NCBI GenBank assembly: GCA_002245855.1
Contig: NOUX01000004.1
Coordinates: 1-64,000, forward strand
Length of the DNA: 64,000 nucleotides
DNA from: Sphingobacterium cellulitidis
GTDB taxonomy: Bacteria; Bacteroidota; Bacteroidia; Sphingobacteriales; Sphingobacteriaceae
Direction: 5' to 3'
The notes below the pieces were generated by a model. That model was not told the DNA's origin, searched no databases, and worked only from the letters and a program-made list of their open reading frames with translations. The translations under genes were made by a program, and so were the position numbers. This document shows, in pieces, positions 1 to 8,738 of the stretch (its first letter is position 1; each line of letters starts with the position of its first letter).

Positions 1-180
1 CAGAAAAACTTCAGGAATTATTCGAGTCAAAATTGGAGTTTCTGGGGACTTTCTCCGGACCTTCTTCGGAGATCAGTCGGATTTTATTCGAGTTTTTTCG
101 AAGGAGGTCCGAAGGAACTGCGGCCATTCTCCGACCGCTTCCTGAATTTGAATAATATTCATGTCGTATATGCATAGAAC
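1..180. repeat. Gene-free repeat-like block with long hairpin
   Basis: No recognisable gene. The block is visibly richer in G and C than the AT-rich DNA that follows. It contains two copies of TTATTCGAGT (about 18 and 88) and an imperfect inverted repeat: CGGACCTTCTTCG (about 57-69) against CGAAGGAGGTCCG (about 100-112), which differs by one wobble pair. Two forward frames are open for about 50 codons, but neither gives a protein I recognise. This looks like a dispersed intergenic repeat or the decayed end of something to the left of the window. A genome-wide search for further copies would decide. Confidence 0.45.
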
Positions 181-456
181 CGCATCAAAAACCGAAAACT
201 AAGTGATTTCTTAATAGGTTTATTTTTCTTAACAAATCTTATATGTTAAATAATTATTTTACAATCGTTATGAAATGCTTTTTTTTGAGTGTGTATAGTT
301 AAAATATTATTGATTATAATATAAGTAATTGGTAACCAATTTTATATGACGCTAATATTGAACGGAAAATTTAATTTTATTAATAAGTATTCGGCACAAA
401 ATGATAAATTAATGTTTAAAATTCTTTTTTTTTATTAATTAATCGAAAACATATTC
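181..456. other. AT-rich gene-free stretch
   Basis: Strongly AT-rich DNA between the repeat-like block and the Pho-box/promoter of the phosphodiesterase gene. I see no convincing open frame, RNA gene or terminator in it. It is probably upstream regulatory DNA of the downstream operon. Confidence 0.5.
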
Positions 457-483
457 TTAATATTGTGTTAACAAACCTTAATT
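457..483 (+). promoter_or_regulatory. Putative Pho box (three TTAA-type direct repeats)
   Basis: TTAATA at 457, TTAACA at 468 and TTAATT at 478, starts 11 and 10 bases apart. This resembles the TT(A/C/T)A(C/T)A repeats bound by PhoP in Bacillus. The same series in the same order lies before pstS (6933-6960). The repeats at 457 and 468 sit 33 and 22 bases before the last G of the -7 box, the same two offsets as in front of pstS. Binding by a PhoB-type regulator is inferred. Confidence 0.5.
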
Positions 484-490
484 ATTTTTG
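483..490 (+). promoter_or_regulatory. -7 box TATTTTTG of the phosphodiesterase-SusCD operon
   Basis: Exact match to the Bacteroidota -7 consensus TAnnTTTG, 30 bases before the ATG. No -33 TTG at ideal spacing stands out; the Pho-box repeats occupy that place, as expected of an activator-dependent promoter. Confidence 0.6.
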
Positions 491-520
491 CCGTTATAAA
501 TCAACCTAATAGTGTGAACT

Positions 521-1669
521 ATGAAAATGAAATTATCCTTAATTGGAATCTTCTTTTTTTCGGTAAGCTTATTACAAGCACAGACTGATGATGGCATTAT
601 GCGATTGACAGAATTCGCATATCCAGTAAAACGGCAAAATCTAACTATTCCCGATGTCAATGGCTATCACGTATTGAAATGTGATTTTCACATGCATACG
701 GTATTTACCGATGGTCATGTATGGCCAAATGTGAGAATTCAAGAGGCCTGGCGTGAAGGGTTGGATGCTATTTCATATACCGAGCATATGGAATATAATC
801 CCCACAGTGCGGATGTAAAGGTAGACCACAATCGTTCGCATGATTTAGCTGTTGAACTGGCAAAGGAGAATAATATTGTTTTGGTCAAAGGAACGGAAGT
901 GACAAGACAAACGCCTCCAGGACATTTTAACGCATTGTTTATTCAAGATGCAAACGAGTTAGTATCGGATAACAATTCCAATTTAGATCAGGAAGCAATC
1001 GACAAGGCTTACGCCCAAAAAGCATTTATTTTCTGGAATCACCCCGGATGGAAAGCAACTGCAATTCCAGGGTCCTATGAATGGATTGACTTTGTTGAGA
1101 AGATGTATCAAGAGAAAAAGCTGCATGGAATTGAGGTTGTAAATGGCTTAGGTTTTCATAAGAAAGCATTGGATTGGGCTTTGGACCGTAATTTAACCAT
1201 TATTGGAAATACGGATATCCATAACCTGATTGCTCATGATTATAACATCGAGAAGCAAGGTGTGCATAGAACGATGACACTGGTCATGGCGAAAGATCGT
1301 ACAGCTGCCGGAATCCGCGAGGCATTGGAAGCTGGTAGGACGGTAGTTTGGTCAAGTAACTATCTGTTTGGAAAGGAAGAAAATGTTAGAGATCTAGTAA
1401 AAGCATCGATTTCAGTTTCTCCAGCTTACCATGAGAAAACCAATGCAAAGACCAAGGTAAAAACCAATTATTACGAAGTTAAGAACAATAGTGATTTATA
1501 TTTTGAGTTGGAATTAAAAGCAGGGAATGGCACCAAGAGATTGGTTTTATATCCAGAATCCACTCAAATCTTGACTGCCGACGCAGGGCAATCGAATTTA
1601 ACCTATGAAATAATATCAACATTTATTCGGAGTGATAAGCATTTACAATTTGACATCAATTTAAAGTAA
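521..1669 (+). CDS. Secreted PHP-domain phosphodiesterase (Sb-PDE-like)
   Basis: A 382-residue protein with a signal peptide (residues 1-20, ending in LLQA) and a PHP-type metal-dependent phosphoesterase fold. Visible metal-ligand motifs are DFHMHT (His57, His59), EHMEY (His89), GTEVTR (Glu126), GHFNA (His135), NHPGW (His174) and GNTDIH (Asp232, His234). The family includes phosphodiesterases that act on organophosphate diesters; the substrate here cannot be read from sequence. The C-terminal 100 residues look like a beta-rich add-on. The SusC gene follows after 18 bases, so the enzyme probably acts in the periplasm or at the surface on what SusCD binds. A Pho-box-like element precedes it, supporting a role in phosphorus scavenging. 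ATG at 527 is an equally possible start. Confidence 0.75.
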   Translation: MKMKLSLIGIFFFSVSLLQAQTDDGIMRLTEFAYPVKRQNLTIPDVNGYHVLKCDFHMHTVFTDGHVWPNVRIQEAWREGLDAISYTEHMEYNPHSADVKVDHNRSHDLAVELAKENNIVLVKGTEVTRQTPPGHFNALFIQDANELVSDNNSNLDQEAIDKAYAQKAFIFWNHPGWKATAIPGSYEWIDFVEKMYQEKKLHGIEVVNGLGFHKKALDWALDRNLTIIGNTDIHNLIAHDYNIEKQGVHRTMTLVMAKDRTAAGIREALEAGRTVVWSSNYLFGKEENVRDLVKASISVSPAYHEKTNAKTKVKTNYYEVKNNSDLYFELELKAGNGTKRLVLYPESTQILTADAGQSNLTYEIISTFIRSDKHLQFDINLK

Positions 1670-1687
1670 AAAGCGAATTCTAATTTT

Positions 1688-4600
1688 ATGAAATCTTACA
1701 TACCAATATTTCTATTGGCGGGGACTGTTTTGTCCTTACCAATTCAAAGCTCGGCTTCAAAATTGAGGACAGAGTTAATGAATTCAGTTGATTTTCAACA
1801 AACTATTTCGGGGAGGGTAGTTGATGGGAGTGGAAATCCAATTGAAAGCGCGACGGTAGCTATTCAAGGCAGCAATCGTGCTACAGCGACGGATAAGAAT
1901 GGTCAATTTACCTTGGAAAGTAGTAAATCCAATGTGACATTGGTTGTCTCATTCGTAGGGTTCACCACAAAAACCCAACAGGTTTCTGGGGATTTGAACA
2001 ATGTGGTTATACAGCTGGACAACAAGAACGATCTTGAAGAGATCGTGGTTGTTGGGTACGGAACTCAAAAGAAGATCAATTTGACCGGAGCCGTTTCACA
2101 GGTAACCTCAGAGGTCCTTGAAAACCGTCCCGCGGCAAGTTTAAGTAGGATGTTGCAAGGAGCACTTCCCAATTTAAACCTAAAGATGGTTGATGGAAGT
2201 CCGACGCGCGGAGCAACTTTCAATGTGCGTGGATCCACCTCGATTGGTGCTGGAGGTAGTGCCTTGGTGTTGATTGATGGAGTAGAAGGAGATCCCAATA
2301 TGATCAACCCGAATGATATCGAAAGTGTAACGGTATTAAAAGATGCCTCATCGGCAGCAATTTACGGATCTAGAGCCGCATTTGGGGTGGTATTGATTAC
2401 CACGAAAAACCCGAAAGCCGGAAAAGCAACCGTAACCTTAAACTCTAACTTTTCCATGAATAACCGGGTGGTAGAACCAAAATTGGTGACCAATGGTTAT
2501 GAATGGGCAAAGAATTTTAATGAAGCCTTCAATGCCTGGTATGATTATAAATCAACTCCAATTTCCGTAAATAACATATATCCATTTTCATTGGAATATT
2601 TGGAAGCTTTGAAACAGCATTCCGAGAATCCTGGAGGCGAGGAAGTTGTTTTCAATAAGGCGACGAATCGTTATGAGTATTTTGGAAATACCGATTGGTA
2701 CAATATGGTGTATAGAGAAAATATGCCGAGTACCGAACAAGCTATGAGCGTATCCGGAGGAGGAGAAAAGGCATCATATTTCCTATCTGGCCGATATTTT
2801 CACCAAGGAGGTTTATTCAATTTTAATCCAGACAAGTTTAACAAGTACAATATCCGTGGAAAAGGAGATGTCAAAGTTACAGATTGGTTGACCTTCCAGA
2901 ACAATACAGAAATCAGCAGTTATGATTATCACTATCCTATGTTTGCAGATGGTGATGGCAATATCTGGAGGCAGTTTGAGCATCAGGGGTATCCCATGGC
3001 GGTAATTTATAATCCTGATGGAACCTATACCCATTCAGCTGCATATACCGGAATAGCATCCTTTATTGAGGGGAATAATGCTTCAGACCTGAATAATACC
3101 GTTTTGCGAAATACCGCAGGAGTGATTATCAAACCGGTTAGCGGACTGACGCTAAAAGGAGATTTCACCTATTCCAGAACTTGGGAAGATGAGCAAAGAA
3201 CCAATAATTATATCAACTATAGCAACTCCCCGGGAGTAATAGATCGTTTTGGTCGAAGCTTATTGAGACAATTGGGCGAGCGTAAAAAATACCTTGCTGG
3301 GAACTTAACGGCAAACTATACCAAGAAATTTGCAGATAAGCATGATATCAATGCCTTATTAGGGTATAACGTAGAATCTCAAACCTTGAAAAAGTTGAAT
3401 TCACAACGGGATGGTATTATTTTACCGAACAAACCGGATTTCAATTTAATGGATGGCTTGAATTTTAATATTACAGGTGGTGGAAATGAATGGGCATATT
3501 TGGGTTTATTCTACCGTTTTAATTACGCTTACGATAGTAAATACCTGATTGAGTTGAACGGTCGTTATGATGGATCGTCGAAATTTCCTGAGGACCAACG
3601 ATTTGGTTTCTTTCCTTCGGTGTCAGCGGGATGGGTTGTTTCCAATGAATCGTTTTTCCAAGATGCAAAACCATTGGTTAGTAATTTGAAGTTCAGAGCT
3701 TCCTATGGTTCATTGGGAAATGGGAACGTAGTACCATACCGTTATCTAGAACAGATGTCGGTGGCCAAAACCGGAGTAATCCTAGGAGGTGTTCAACCAA
3801 GTTATACCTCCATTCCAGGAGTTATTCCATCCGGTTTAACCTGGGAGAGATCCACAACGTTTAACGTGGGAGCAGATTTGGGGTTCTTCGATAATGCCTT
3901 GAACTTTACTTTCGATTGGTATAACCGGATGACTTACGATATGTTTACCGTGGGTGAGCCATTGCCAAATGTTTTTGGTGCAGCTGTTCCTTATGGAAAC
4001 TTTGCGGACTTATCGACAAAAGGATGGGAATTGACGGTGAATTACAATAATCAATTTGAATTAGCCGGAAAACCATTTAATTGGGGGATCAATGGATCTT
4101 TATGGGATAGTAGATCCCATATTACTCGCTTCAACAATCCGAAAAAATTATTGAACAACTATTATGTAGGTCAGGAGATTGGTGAGATTTGGGGTTATGA
4201 AACCTTAGGTTTCTTTACTTCAGAAGAAGATGTTGCCAACCATGCAGATCAAAGTTTTATCCGGAACTCGAACAATAATGTATGGTTACCTGGAGATTTG
4301 AAATTTGCAGACTTACCAAATCAAAACGGAGAGGTTGATGGAGTCATAAACTCAGGTGATAATACCGTAGATAATCCTGGAGACCGTCGCATTATTGGTA
4401 ATAATTCAGCACGCTACCAATTTGGGTTTACCTTATCCGGAAAATGGAATGGGATAGGTTTATCGGCATTTTTCCAAGGGATAGCGAAGCGTGATTATTA
4501 TTTCTCACCAGAAGCAGGATTGTTCTGGGGTCCTTACAATAGACCCTATGGATATCAGCCAACCAAAATGATGGAGGATATGTGGTCAGAAGAAAATCCA

Positions 4601-4948
4601 GATGCTTATTTCCCTAGATACAGAGGTTATACTGCTTTGGGTACTGACCGTTCATTGGGAGCACCGCAAACCCGTTATTTACAAGATGCTTCTTATTTAC
4701 GTTTAAAATCATTAACCATTGACTATAATGTGCCACAAAAATGGCTGCAGAAAACCAAGTTAGCCAATGTACAAGTCTTTGCAAGTGCGCAAAACTTATT
4801 CACTTTCTCAGGATTGTTTAAACATACCGAGAATTTTGACCCAGAAGTTATAGAGAAGCCAATTGGTGAATTAACCAATGGTTCAGGAGAGGGATACGCC
4901 TATCCACAATTAAAAACAACAACTTTTGGTCTTAACGTAACATTCTAA
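1688..4948 (+). CDS. SusC/RagA-family TonB-linked outer membrane protein
   Basis: A 1086-residue outer-membrane transporter. After a signal peptide it has a carboxypeptidase-D-like beta domain (about residues 38-115, ISGRVVDGSGNPIE), the TonB-box/plug transition (LEEIVVVGYGTQKK, about 115-130), the plug (NVRGSTSIG, LVLIDGVEGD, ITTKNPKAG), and a beta-barrel ending in TFGLNVTF with a terminal Phe. Unlike the second SusC in this window it has no N-terminal STN domain, so it is not expected to signal through an anti-sigma factor. It lies between a PHP phosphodiesterase and SusD in one transcription unit, which suggests it imports a phosphorylated organic substrate, but this is inference. Confidence 0.93.
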   Translation: MKSYIPIFLLAGTVLSLPIQSSASKLRTELMNSVDFQQTISGRVVDGSGNPIESATVAIQGSNRATATDKNGQFTLESSKSNVTLVVSFVGFTTKTQQVSGDLNNVVIQLDNKNDLEEIVVVGYGTQKKINLTGAVSQVTSEVLENRPAASLSRMLQGALPNLNLKMVDGSPTRGATFNVRGSTSIGAGGSALVLIDGVEGDPNMINPNDIESVTVLKDASSAAIYGSRAAFGVVLITTKNPKAGKATVTLNSNFSMNNRVVEPKLVTNGYEWAKNFNEAFNAWYDYKSTPISVNNIYPFSLEYLEALKQHSENPGGEEVVFNKATNRYEYFGNTDWYNMVYRENMPSTEQAMSVSGGGEKASYFLSGRYFHQGGLFNFNPDKFNKYNIRGKGDVKVTDWLTFQNNTEISSYDYHYPMFADGDGNIWRQFEHQGYPMAVIYNPDGTYTHSAAYTGIASFIEGNNASDLNNTVLRNTAGVIIKPVSGLTLKGDFTYSRTWEDEQRTNNYINYSNSPGVIDRFGRSLLRQLGERKKYLAGNLTANYTKKFADKHDINALLGYNVESQTLKKLNSQRDGIILPNKPDFNLMDGLNFNITGGGNEWAYLGLFYRFNYAYDSKYLIELNGRYDGSSKFPEDQRFGFFPSVSAGWVVSNESFFQDAKPLVSNLKFRASYGSLGNGNVVPYRYLEQMSVAKTGVILGGVQPSYTSIPGVIPSGLTWERSTTFNVGADLGFFDNALNFTFDWYNRMTYDMFTVGEPLPNVFGAAVPYGNFADLSTKGWELTVNYNNQFELAGKPFNWGINGSLWDSRSHITRFNNPKKLLNNYYVGQEIGEIWGYETLGFFTSEEDVANHADQSFIRNSNNNVWLPGDLKFADLPNQNGEVDGVINSGDNTVDNPGDRRIIGNNSARYQFGFTLSGKWNGIGLSAFFQGIAKRDYYFSPEAGLFWGPYNRPYGYQPTKMMEDMWSEENPDAYFPRYRGYTALGTDRSLGAPQTRYLQDASYLRLKSLTIDYNVPQKWLQKTKLANVQVFASAQNLFTFSGLFKHTENFDPEVIEKPIGELTNGSGEGYAYPQLKTTTFGLNVTF

Positions 4949-4958
4949 TTCTACCATC

Positions 4959-6716
4959 ATGAACTCAAAAATTAAATATAGTATATTAGGATTGGCTGCG
5001 CTGGCATTTACTTCATGTAGCAAGGATTTCTTGGACCGTGAGCCATTTGATAAATTAGTTCCAAACACTTATTTCACGACAGAAGCTGATTTACAGTTAT
5101 ATGCGAATTCCTTCTATCAACAATTTATTCCTTCTGGATTATCCATTGTGCAGGCGGATGAAATGGGTGAATATACCTCCAAGAACAATTCTCCGAAATT
5201 TATCTCTGGGAATTTCTCAGCAGTAGATCAAGGAGCATGGAGCTGGACGAAACTTCGGAATATCAATTATTTCTTAAGTAAATACGATAACCCATCCATT
5301 CCAGAAGAAGCAAGGAAGCATTACTCAGGGGTTGCCCGATTGTTTAGAGCCATGTTTTATTTTGATATGGTCAAAGACTATGGGGATGTGCCTTGGTATT
5401 CAAAGCCATTGGCAACGGATGATAAAGAGTTATTATATAAGGGTCGCGATCCAAGACATGCCGTAATGGATTCTGTTCTTGCGGATTTGAATTATGCGGT
5501 AGCCAATATTCGTGATAAGAAAGACAATACCTCTTCAATGATGACAAAATGGGTAGCCTTGGGGATGAAATCCAGGATTTGTTTATTCGAAGGGACCTAT
5601 CGCAAATATCATCCAGAGATCAAGTTGACCAATACAGCAGAAAAATGGTTGACAGAGTCGTTGAATGCTTCCAAGCAGCTTGTGGATTCAAAGCAATACT
5701 CCTTATACAGTACCGGCAATCCAAGCAAGGATTACCGAACCCTATTTACGAGTGAGAATCCGGTTTCAGGAGAGGTAATGTGGTCCAATGTTTATAATAA
5801 TGCTTTAAAGAGATGGCATGAAATTACCTGGAAATTTAATTCAGCGACATTTGGTGCGCGTTGGGGATTGAACAAACAATTTGTCAATACCTATTTGAAT
5901 GTGGATGGAAGCCGTTTTACAGATCAAGCAGGATATGATGAGCTATTATTCGTAGATGAGATGAAGAATCGCGATCCACGATTATCACAGACGGTTCGCG
6001 GATTGGGTTATAAACGTTCAGATGGATCGGCAGCACCGGCGAATTTTGGGTATACCTTTACAGGTTACCATATTATGAAATTCAGTTTGGATGACAAGCG
6101 ATTAGATGGGGTAACGGAGGGGTACAATTCCATTACGATGATGCGTTATGCGGAGATCTTGCTGAACTATGCAGAAGCTTCGGCGGAATTAGGTAAATTA
6201 GCGGGTGATGCAGCCCTGTGGAATGAGACCATTGGAGCATTACGGACTCGTGCGGGAATCAGTTCAAAACAACCTGCTGATGTTGATCGTTATTTGCAAC
6301 AGGTTTATTTCCCTGAAATTTCAGATAAATACTTATTGGAAGTTCGCAGAGAAAGAGGAATTGAATTGGTTTATGAGGGTTTACGTTATGATGACCTGAT
6401 GCGTTGGAAAAAAGGAACCTTATTGGAGATGCCGTGGAAAGGTATTTATGTACCGGCAATGGATCAAGAAATGGATCTAGATGGCAATGGAACGCCTGAT
6501 GTATCCTTTGTGACCAAAACACCATCAAGTCCAAAACAAGGAGTGTCCTATTTTGTTGTTGATGGAAAAGCGGCGAAATTGACTGAAGGCAGCAAAGGGC
6601 ATATTATCTGGCGAGCAGACGAGAATCGTAAGTTTGATGATAAAAAATATTTGAAACCAATATCAAATGCGGATTTAGTAGTGAATCCAGATCTTGGTCA
6701 AAATCCCGGATGGTAA
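4959..6716 (+). CDS. SusD/RagB-family substrate-binding lipoprotein
   Basis: A 585-residue lipoprotein with signal and lipobox (ALAFTSC, acylated Cys at about residue 20) followed by the typical SKDFLDREP start. SusD family features are the TPR-like helical core, the ATKWVALG-like motif after a helix (MTKWVALGMKSRICLFEGTYRKYH), and the C-terminal RRERGIELVYEGLRYDDLMRW box. It caps the SusC barrel on the cell surface and binds ligand. It starts 10 bases after the SusC stop and ends at a strong terminator, so the operon is phosphodiesterase-SusC-SusD. Confidence 0.93.
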   Translation: MNSKIKYSILGLAALAFTSCSKDFLDREPFDKLVPNTYFTTEADLQLYANSFYQQFIPSGLSIVQADEMGEYTSKNNSPKFISGNFSAVDQGAWSWTKLRNINYFLSKYDNPSIPEEARKHYSGVARLFRAMFYFDMVKDYGDVPWYSKPLATDDKELLYKGRDPRHAVMDSVLADLNYAVANIRDKKDNTSSMMTKWVALGMKSRICLFEGTYRKYHPEIKLTNTAEKWLTESLNASKQLVDSKQYSLYSTGNPSKDYRTLFTSENPVSGEVMWSNVYNNALKRWHEITWKFNSATFGARWGLNKQFVNTYLNVDGSRFTDQAGYDELLFVDEMKNRDPRLSQTVRGLGYKRSDGSAAPANFGYTFTGYHIMKFSLDDKRLDGVTEGYNSITMMRYAEILLNYAEASAELGKLAGDAALWNETIGALRTRAGISSKQPADVDRYLQQVYFPEISDKYLLEVRRERGIELVYEGLRYDDLMRWKKGTLLEMPWKGIYVPAMDQEMDLDGNGTPDVSFVTKTPSSPKQGVSYFVVDGKAAKLTEGSKGHIIWRADENRKFDDKKYLKPISNADLVVNPDLGQNPGW

Positions 6717-6745
6717 TCCACCTAACTTTTTAATTGAAAATAAAG

Positions 6746-6776
6746 CGTCCTTAAAAATTCTAGGGACGTTTTTTTA
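6746..6776 (+). terminator. Intrinsic terminator after SusD
   Basis: Stem CGTCCTTA (6746-6753) with TAGGGACG (6761-6768), one G-U pair, followed directly by eight T (6769-6776). Confidence 0.85.
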
Positions 6777-6932
6777 TTGATTTTATTGATTCGCGATAAA
6801 AATATAAAATTTCCTTGTTGGATATTTTTTACATCGGATTGGCTAAAAGTTGGTCGGTTGGGTTAAGTCCTTACATAGATTTAATATTTTTATTACAATT
6901 CCTTTACACAAAAAACGCAAAGTACCTATTCG

Positions 6933-6960
6933 TTAATACTGGCTTAACATTTTGTTAATT
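6933..6960 (+). promoter_or_regulatory. Putative Pho box before pstS
   Basis: TTAATA at 6933, TTAACA at 6944 and TTAATT at 6955, exactly 11 bases apart, one helical turn. A further TTAATT lies at 6962. The order and sequences match the element at 457-483 in front of the phosphodiesterase operon. A PhoB/PhoP-type site before a pst operon is expected from established biology; the specific motif in this phylum is inferred. Confidence 0.6.
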
Positions 6961-6969
6961 CTTAATTTT

Positions 6970-6977
6970 CATTTTTG
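6970..6977 (+). promoter_or_regulatory. -7-like box CATTTTTG of the pst operon
   Basis: One mismatch to TAnnTTTG. It ends five bases before the ATG at 6983, so transcription should begin at or next to the start codon. The GTG at 6977 overlaps this box and is therefore unlikely to be the start. Confidence 0.5.
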
Positions 6978-6982
6978 TGGAG

Positions 6983-7858
6983 ATGAGAAAAGGTATTAAT
7001 CGCATTTTTCCAATCCTAACCCTGTTAGGTACTACATTTTTCTATTCATGTAGTAATAATTCCAATTCAATTAAGATGAAAGGCTCTGATACTGAGGTTA
7101 ATTTAGCGGTTAACCTAGCAGAGAAATTTACCAAGCTTGATCCTACCTTCAGTATTGCTATTTCGGGTGGTGGGTCTGGATTAGGGATAACCTCCTTGAT
7201 GAATGGTCAGGCTGACATCGCGAATTCATCGCGACCGCTATCCCAGGAGGAAGTTCAACAATTCAAGGACAAGAAGATTGATATCAAGACTGTTGTGTTT
7301 GCCGAGGATGCGACTGCATTTATCGTACACAAGGATTTACCCTTGGACTCCATCGATGTAGGGACCTTGGCAAAGATTATGGATGGCAGTATTCGTAATT
7401 GGTCTGAAGTATCAAAACATGATGCTCCCATTAATATTTATGGACGTCAAAGTAGTTCGGGAACTCATTCGTTTGTAAAAAAGAAGCTGAAGATCGAGTT
7501 TGCCAATACGGCAAAAGAGATGACGGGTAATGCACAAATTATTGAAGGGGTAAAGGCAGACCGCACGGGGATAGGTTATGTAGGTGCAGGCTATGTTTCA
7601 CCCGAAGCAAAGGAATCTCAAGGAATTAAGATATTAAAGATCAAGAAAGATAAACAAAGTGAATCCATTTCACCCATGGATCAAGATGCAATCAACAATG
7701 GGGTTTATTACTTTCAAAGGCCATTATATCAGTTTATCCTAGCAAAATCTTGGGATAAAGTTCGTCCTTTTATCAATTTTGAACGCAGTCCAAACGGCAG
7801 GGTATTGATAGAGGATCATGGTTATTACATATTAGAAAATCAAAAAAATGAAATATAG
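6983..7858 (+). CDS. pstS: Phosphate ABC transporter substrate-binding protein
   Basis: A 291-residue periplasmic phosphate-binding lipoprotein of the PstS family. The N-terminal hydrophobic segment ends in FFYSC, a lipobox-like sequence. Ligand-site motifs are GSDTEVN near the start, GGGSGLGI, NSSRPLS and the GRQSSSGTHSF loop that holds phosphate. It delivers Pi to PstC/PstA. I chose ATG at 6983 over an upstream GTG at 6977 because the latter falls in the -7 promoter box. Its last 11 bases overlap pstC. It follows a second Pho-box-like element. Confidence 0.9.
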   Translation: MRKGINRIFPILTLLGTTFFYSCSNNSNSIKMKGSDTEVNLAVNLAEKFTKLDPTFSIAISGGGSGLGITSLMNGQADIANSSRPLSQEEVQQFKDKKIDIKTVVFAEDATAFIVHKDLPLDSIDVGTLAKIMDGSIRNWSEVSKHDAPINIYGRQSSSGTHSFVKKKLKIEFANTAKEMTGNAQIIEGVKADRTGIGYVGAGYVSPEAKESQGIKILKIKKDKQSESISPMDQDAINNGVYYFQRPLYQFILAKSWDKVRPFINFERSPNGRVLIEDHGYYILENQKNEI

Positions 7859-8738
7859 AGCGAGACTGTCGATGGACGTATTTTTCAAATACGTTTTCAA
7901 GGCAACGGGATTCTTAGTATTGGCTTTATTGGGCGGGATTCTAGCGATGTTGGTTTACAATTCGTTTTCCTTTTTCCTGGATGTAAAGCCTTTGGATTTT
8001 ATTACAGGGATGGAATGGAACCCTACGGGGAAGAATCCGAAGTACGGGATGGTTCCATTGATCCTAAGTACCACGATCGTGACATTTGGGGCGATGTTAA
8101 TTGCGATTCCATTGGGGATTGGGACAGCGGCATTTATTGCTGAATATGCGAGTCCAAGGTTAAAGAATATTTTAAAGCCAGCGATTGAGATGTTGGCGGC
8201 GATTCCGTCAGTAGTTATTGGATTTTTGGGAATTGTGGTTGTGAGTCCGGGGATTGCGAGTTTAGCGGATTTATCCAATGGTTTAAATGCATTGAATGGT
8301 GCGATTTTATTAGCTGTAATGGCCTTGCCTACGATTATTACGGTTGCAGAAGATGCCATCCATGCTGTTCCAAAGACTTATAAGGAAGCGAGTTATGGGG
8401 TTGGAGCAACCAAATGGCAGACCCTTTGTAAAGTAGTCATTCCTGCGGCTGCGCCGGGTATTATTGCTGCGGTAATGTTGGGGGTTGGTCGTGCGATTGG
8501 TGAAACTATGACCGTTTTAATGGCAACAGGAAATGCATCCATCTTGCCGACGAGTATGTTTGACTCCGTAAAAACGATGACCGCGACGATTGCGATTGAA
8601 ATGGGTGAGGTGCCTTATCAGACCACACACTATTTCGCACTATATGCGATTGCTACCGTATTATTTATTATGACCTTGGCTGCTAATATGTTAGGCGAGT
8701 ATTTTATTAACCGATTCAGAAAATATCATGCAGCATAG
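7848..8738 (+). CDS. pstC: Phosphate ABC transporter permease PstC
   Basis: A 296-residue inner-membrane permease with about six hydrophobic segments. The binding-protein-dependent transport (EAA) motif is visible as KEASYGVGATKWQTLCKVVIPAAAPGI (split here only for description; the core EASYGVGATKWQT lies at about residues 178-190), the loop that docks on the ATPase PstB. It overlaps pstS by 11 bases and pstA by 11 bases, implying translational coupling. A start at the internal ATG (Met9) is possible, but the regular 11-base overlap favours 7848. Confidence 0.9.
   Translation: MKYRARLSMDVFFKYVFKATGFLVLALLGGILAMLVYNSFSFFLDVKPLDFITGMEWNPTGKNPKYGMVPLILSTTIVTFGAMLIAIPLGIGTAAFIAEYASPRLKNILKPAIEMLAAIPSVVIGFLGIVVVSPGIASLADLSNGLNALNGAILLAVMALPTIITVAEDAIHAVPKTYKEASYGVGATKWQTLCKVVIPAAAPGIIAAVMLGVGRAIGETMTVLMATGNASILPTSMFDSVKTMTATIAIEMGEVPYQTTHYFALYAIATVLFIMTLAANMLGEYFINRFRKYHAA

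Noticed and set aside
478..660. A 60-codon minus-strand frame over the start of the phosphodiesterase gene
   Set aside because: Overlaps the signal-peptide region and promoter of a well-supported gene and has no recognisable features.
7955..8359. A 134-codon minus-strand frame inside pstC
   Set aside because: Antisense shadow of a membrane protein gene; no start signal or domain.
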